Of a DNA stretch of 64,000 bases, positions 62,793-64,000 are shown in pieces; position 1 is the stretch's first letter, and every line of letters begins with the position of its first letter. Under the pieces are notes generated by a model, which was given only the letters and a program-made list of their open reading frames with translations, was not told the DNA's origin and searched no databases. The position numbers and the translations under genes are program-made. Location of the stretch: NCBI RefSeq assembly GCF_007829815.1, contig NZ_VIWT01000008.1, forward strand, positions 62,001 through 126,000, given 5' to 3'. This DNA is from Kitasatospora viridis. GTDB taxonomy: Bacteria > Actinomycetota > Actinomycetes > Streptomycetales > Streptomycetaceae.

Positions 62793-64000
62793 CGCTGTTC
62801 CTCGGAGCCGCTCCGAATGGAATCTTTGTCCACACCCTGCCTGTGGAAACAATTATGTCTGATGCCGTCCAGGAGACTTCCGGGAGTTTGGGCATGAATC
62901 GGAAGTGGTCGCCGACGTACGCGAGCGTCATATGCGGTGACCAGCCGTGTTCGCTCGGGGTTCGATAGCCGTGGCCGTTGAGGAATTTCTCCAGATCGGA
63001 GTGGAGGTGAGTTCCTCCGGGGATATCAGCCGAGCCCCAGAGAACATTCTGGCCGGGCTTGGTGAATGTCCCCACGCCTCCGATGCGGACGGTTACCGGG
63101 CGGTGTCGGCTGGCCCAGTTCCCGATCAGCTGCGGCAAGTCGGCGAGCTGCTGGCGGGTGTAGTGACCCGTCTTGCCGAGGTAGGCGAGGGTGACGTGGA
63201 GCTGGGCTGCTGGTTCTCCGCCGGGCAGGGCCAGCTGCTCGGCGATCTCCGGCGGCGGGACCAAGGCCACCATCATGCCGTCCTCGACTTCGGCGGCGGC
63301 CTGGCGGGCGATGCGGTCGGCCTCCTCGGGGGTGGCCTGCCGGAAGAACAGGGTGGCGGTCTTCGGCCTGAGCGAGGTGAGGTCGACGGTCTCGCTGGGG
63401 CCGTACTCGTCGTGGGTCATCACGCCGTCGTAGCCGTCGGCGGCGATGGCTTCGGACAGGGCGCGGCCGGACTTGCCGTCGTAGCGCGCGGACAGCTGGT
63501 GCTTCCAGTTCGACGGGTCGCGGTAGTCGCCGCCGAAGTGCATCCGCAGCGGCCGGTGGAAGGTGATCTGGCCGCCTTCGTAGCGCGGATCGTCGGCCAG
63601 GTGGGAGGGCAGCGCGCCCTGGGTGATGTATCGGCCGTGGGGTTCGAGGTCCTGGGCGAACTGGCTGCCGTGGTGCCCGGCGCCCTCGGTGTTGCGGAAG
63701 TAATCGAAGGTGACGGGGCGATCGTCGCCGGTGTCCTCGGTGTAGGGCTGGCGCGCGGCGGTGTGGTGCCCGGTGGTGAAGTCGTGATGGGTGAAGTCGG
63801 TGCGGAAGTCGCGGTTGTCGTCGGCCAGGTGCAGGGTCCAGGAGATCCCGGTGCGGTCGCTGGCCCGCTCGCGGCTGTGCCAGACGATCTGCGTGGCCGG
63901 GTGCGGCACAGCGGGGAGGTCCTCGGCGGCTTCGTGAGCGGCCCCGTGGGCGTAGTCGGGGTCGTCCTCCCATTCATGGGCGGCGGGAGCGACCTGCTTG
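62782..64000 (-). CDS. ART-like and 2H phosphoesterase fusion protein, 5' part cut
   Basis: 405 visible residues; the frame is open to the right edge. The central part (ITFHRPLRMHFGG, ALSEAIAADGYDGVMTHDEY, PSETVDLTSL) resembles phage-type ADP-ribosyltransferase-like domains near MuF proteins. The C-terminal 190 residues contain two H-x-T-L motifs (LHVTLAYLG and HMTLAYVGD) about 90 residues apart, the signature of 2H (LigT-like) RNA phosphoesterases. The combination suggests RNA-end or nucleotide ADP-ribose processing. The N-terminal domain lies outside the window. Confidence 0.65.
   Translation of the reverse strand, partial: KQVAPAAHEWEDDPDYAHGAAHEAAEDLPAVPHPATQIVWHSRERASDRTGISWTLHLADDNRDFRTDFTHHDFTTGHHTAARQPYTEDTGDDRPVTFDYFRNTEGAGHHGSQFAQDLEPHGRYITQGALPSHLADDPRYEGGQITFHRPLRMHFGGDYRDPSNWKHQLSARYDGKSGRALSEAIAADGYDGVMTHDEYGPSETVDLTSLRPKTATLFFRQATPEEADRIARQAAAEVEDGMMVALVPPPEIAEQLALPGGEPAAQLHVTLAYLGKTGHYTRQQLADLPQLIGNWASRHRPVTVRIGGVGTFTKPGQNVLWGSADIPGGTHLHSDLEKFLNGHGYRTPSEHGWSPHMTLAYVGDHFRFMPKLPEVSWTASDIIVSTGRVWTKIPFGAAPRNSVDT

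Overview
The window is very GC-rich, uses GTG starts freely, packs genes with 4-bp ATGA/GTGA stop-start overlaps, and carries families typical of Streptomyces and close relatives: an XRE/DUF5753 regulator with DUF397 partners, a HATPase anti-sigma-like protein, and DUF3263, DUF6283 and DUF2637-type proteins. There are no rRNA, tRNA, ribosomal-protein or central-metabolism genes, and most proteins match nothing I recognise. I read it as accessory DNA of a streptomycete: a large plasmid, an integrative element or a phage-plasmid. No replication or partition gene is evident. The first gene runs off the left edge and the last off the right edge.

Layout. 1-10.4 kb: mostly minus-strand small and medium unknown proteins in overlapping operons, with a methyltransferase-like protein and a DUF6283 protein. 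10.4-29 kb: a run of minus-strand units. Eight of them share the same unusual promoter-operator, and most of these end in a strong hairpin. They encode, among others, two very large proteins (945 and 892 aa) built from repeats of one roughly 90-residue module. 28.8-33 kb: a tightly overlapped operon ending in a DUF3263 protein and a protein driven by a second operator type. 33.1-35.4 kb: HATPase, XRE regulator and two tandem DUF397 genes. 35.4-42 kb: another module protein, a recombinase-like protein, and a ParB/DndB-like protein paired with a protein made of helicase-associated repeats. 42.3-47.3 kb: unknown genes, a membrane protein, zinc-binding proteins, and locally AT-richer DNA. 47.5-48.7 kb: a tyrosine recombinase preceded by three adjacent palindromes. 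50.3-54.5 kb: a minus-strand cassette of radical SAM/SPASM protein, dTMP kinase, exonuclease III-like phosphodiesterase, MazG-like protein and a second phosphodiesterase. 54.7-57.3 kb: plus-strand unknown genes. 57.3-64 kb: small proteins, DUF2637-type membrane proteins, two C2H2 zinc-finger proteins, and a partial protein with ADP-ribosyltransferase-like and 2H phosphoesterase regions.

Two promoter-operator families tie the window together. Family A (11 copies) has a TTGCGC -35 and TAGATT -10 exactly 18 bp apart, bracketed by CTAGTGAAC and GTGCACTAG arms. It drives the module proteins at 16751, 18730, 23042, 26044 and 35786 and six other genes, including one zinc-finger protein. Family B (3 copies) has the palindrome CCTAGATATCTAGG, or a variant, in the spacer between -35 and -10. 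It drives the genes ending at 31984, 57853 and 61954, the last being the other zinc-finger protein. The two families suggest an element-wide switch with unknown regulators. The family A regulon with its shared protein module, and the radical SAM/nucleotide-kinase cassette, are the two best candidates for undescribed systems.
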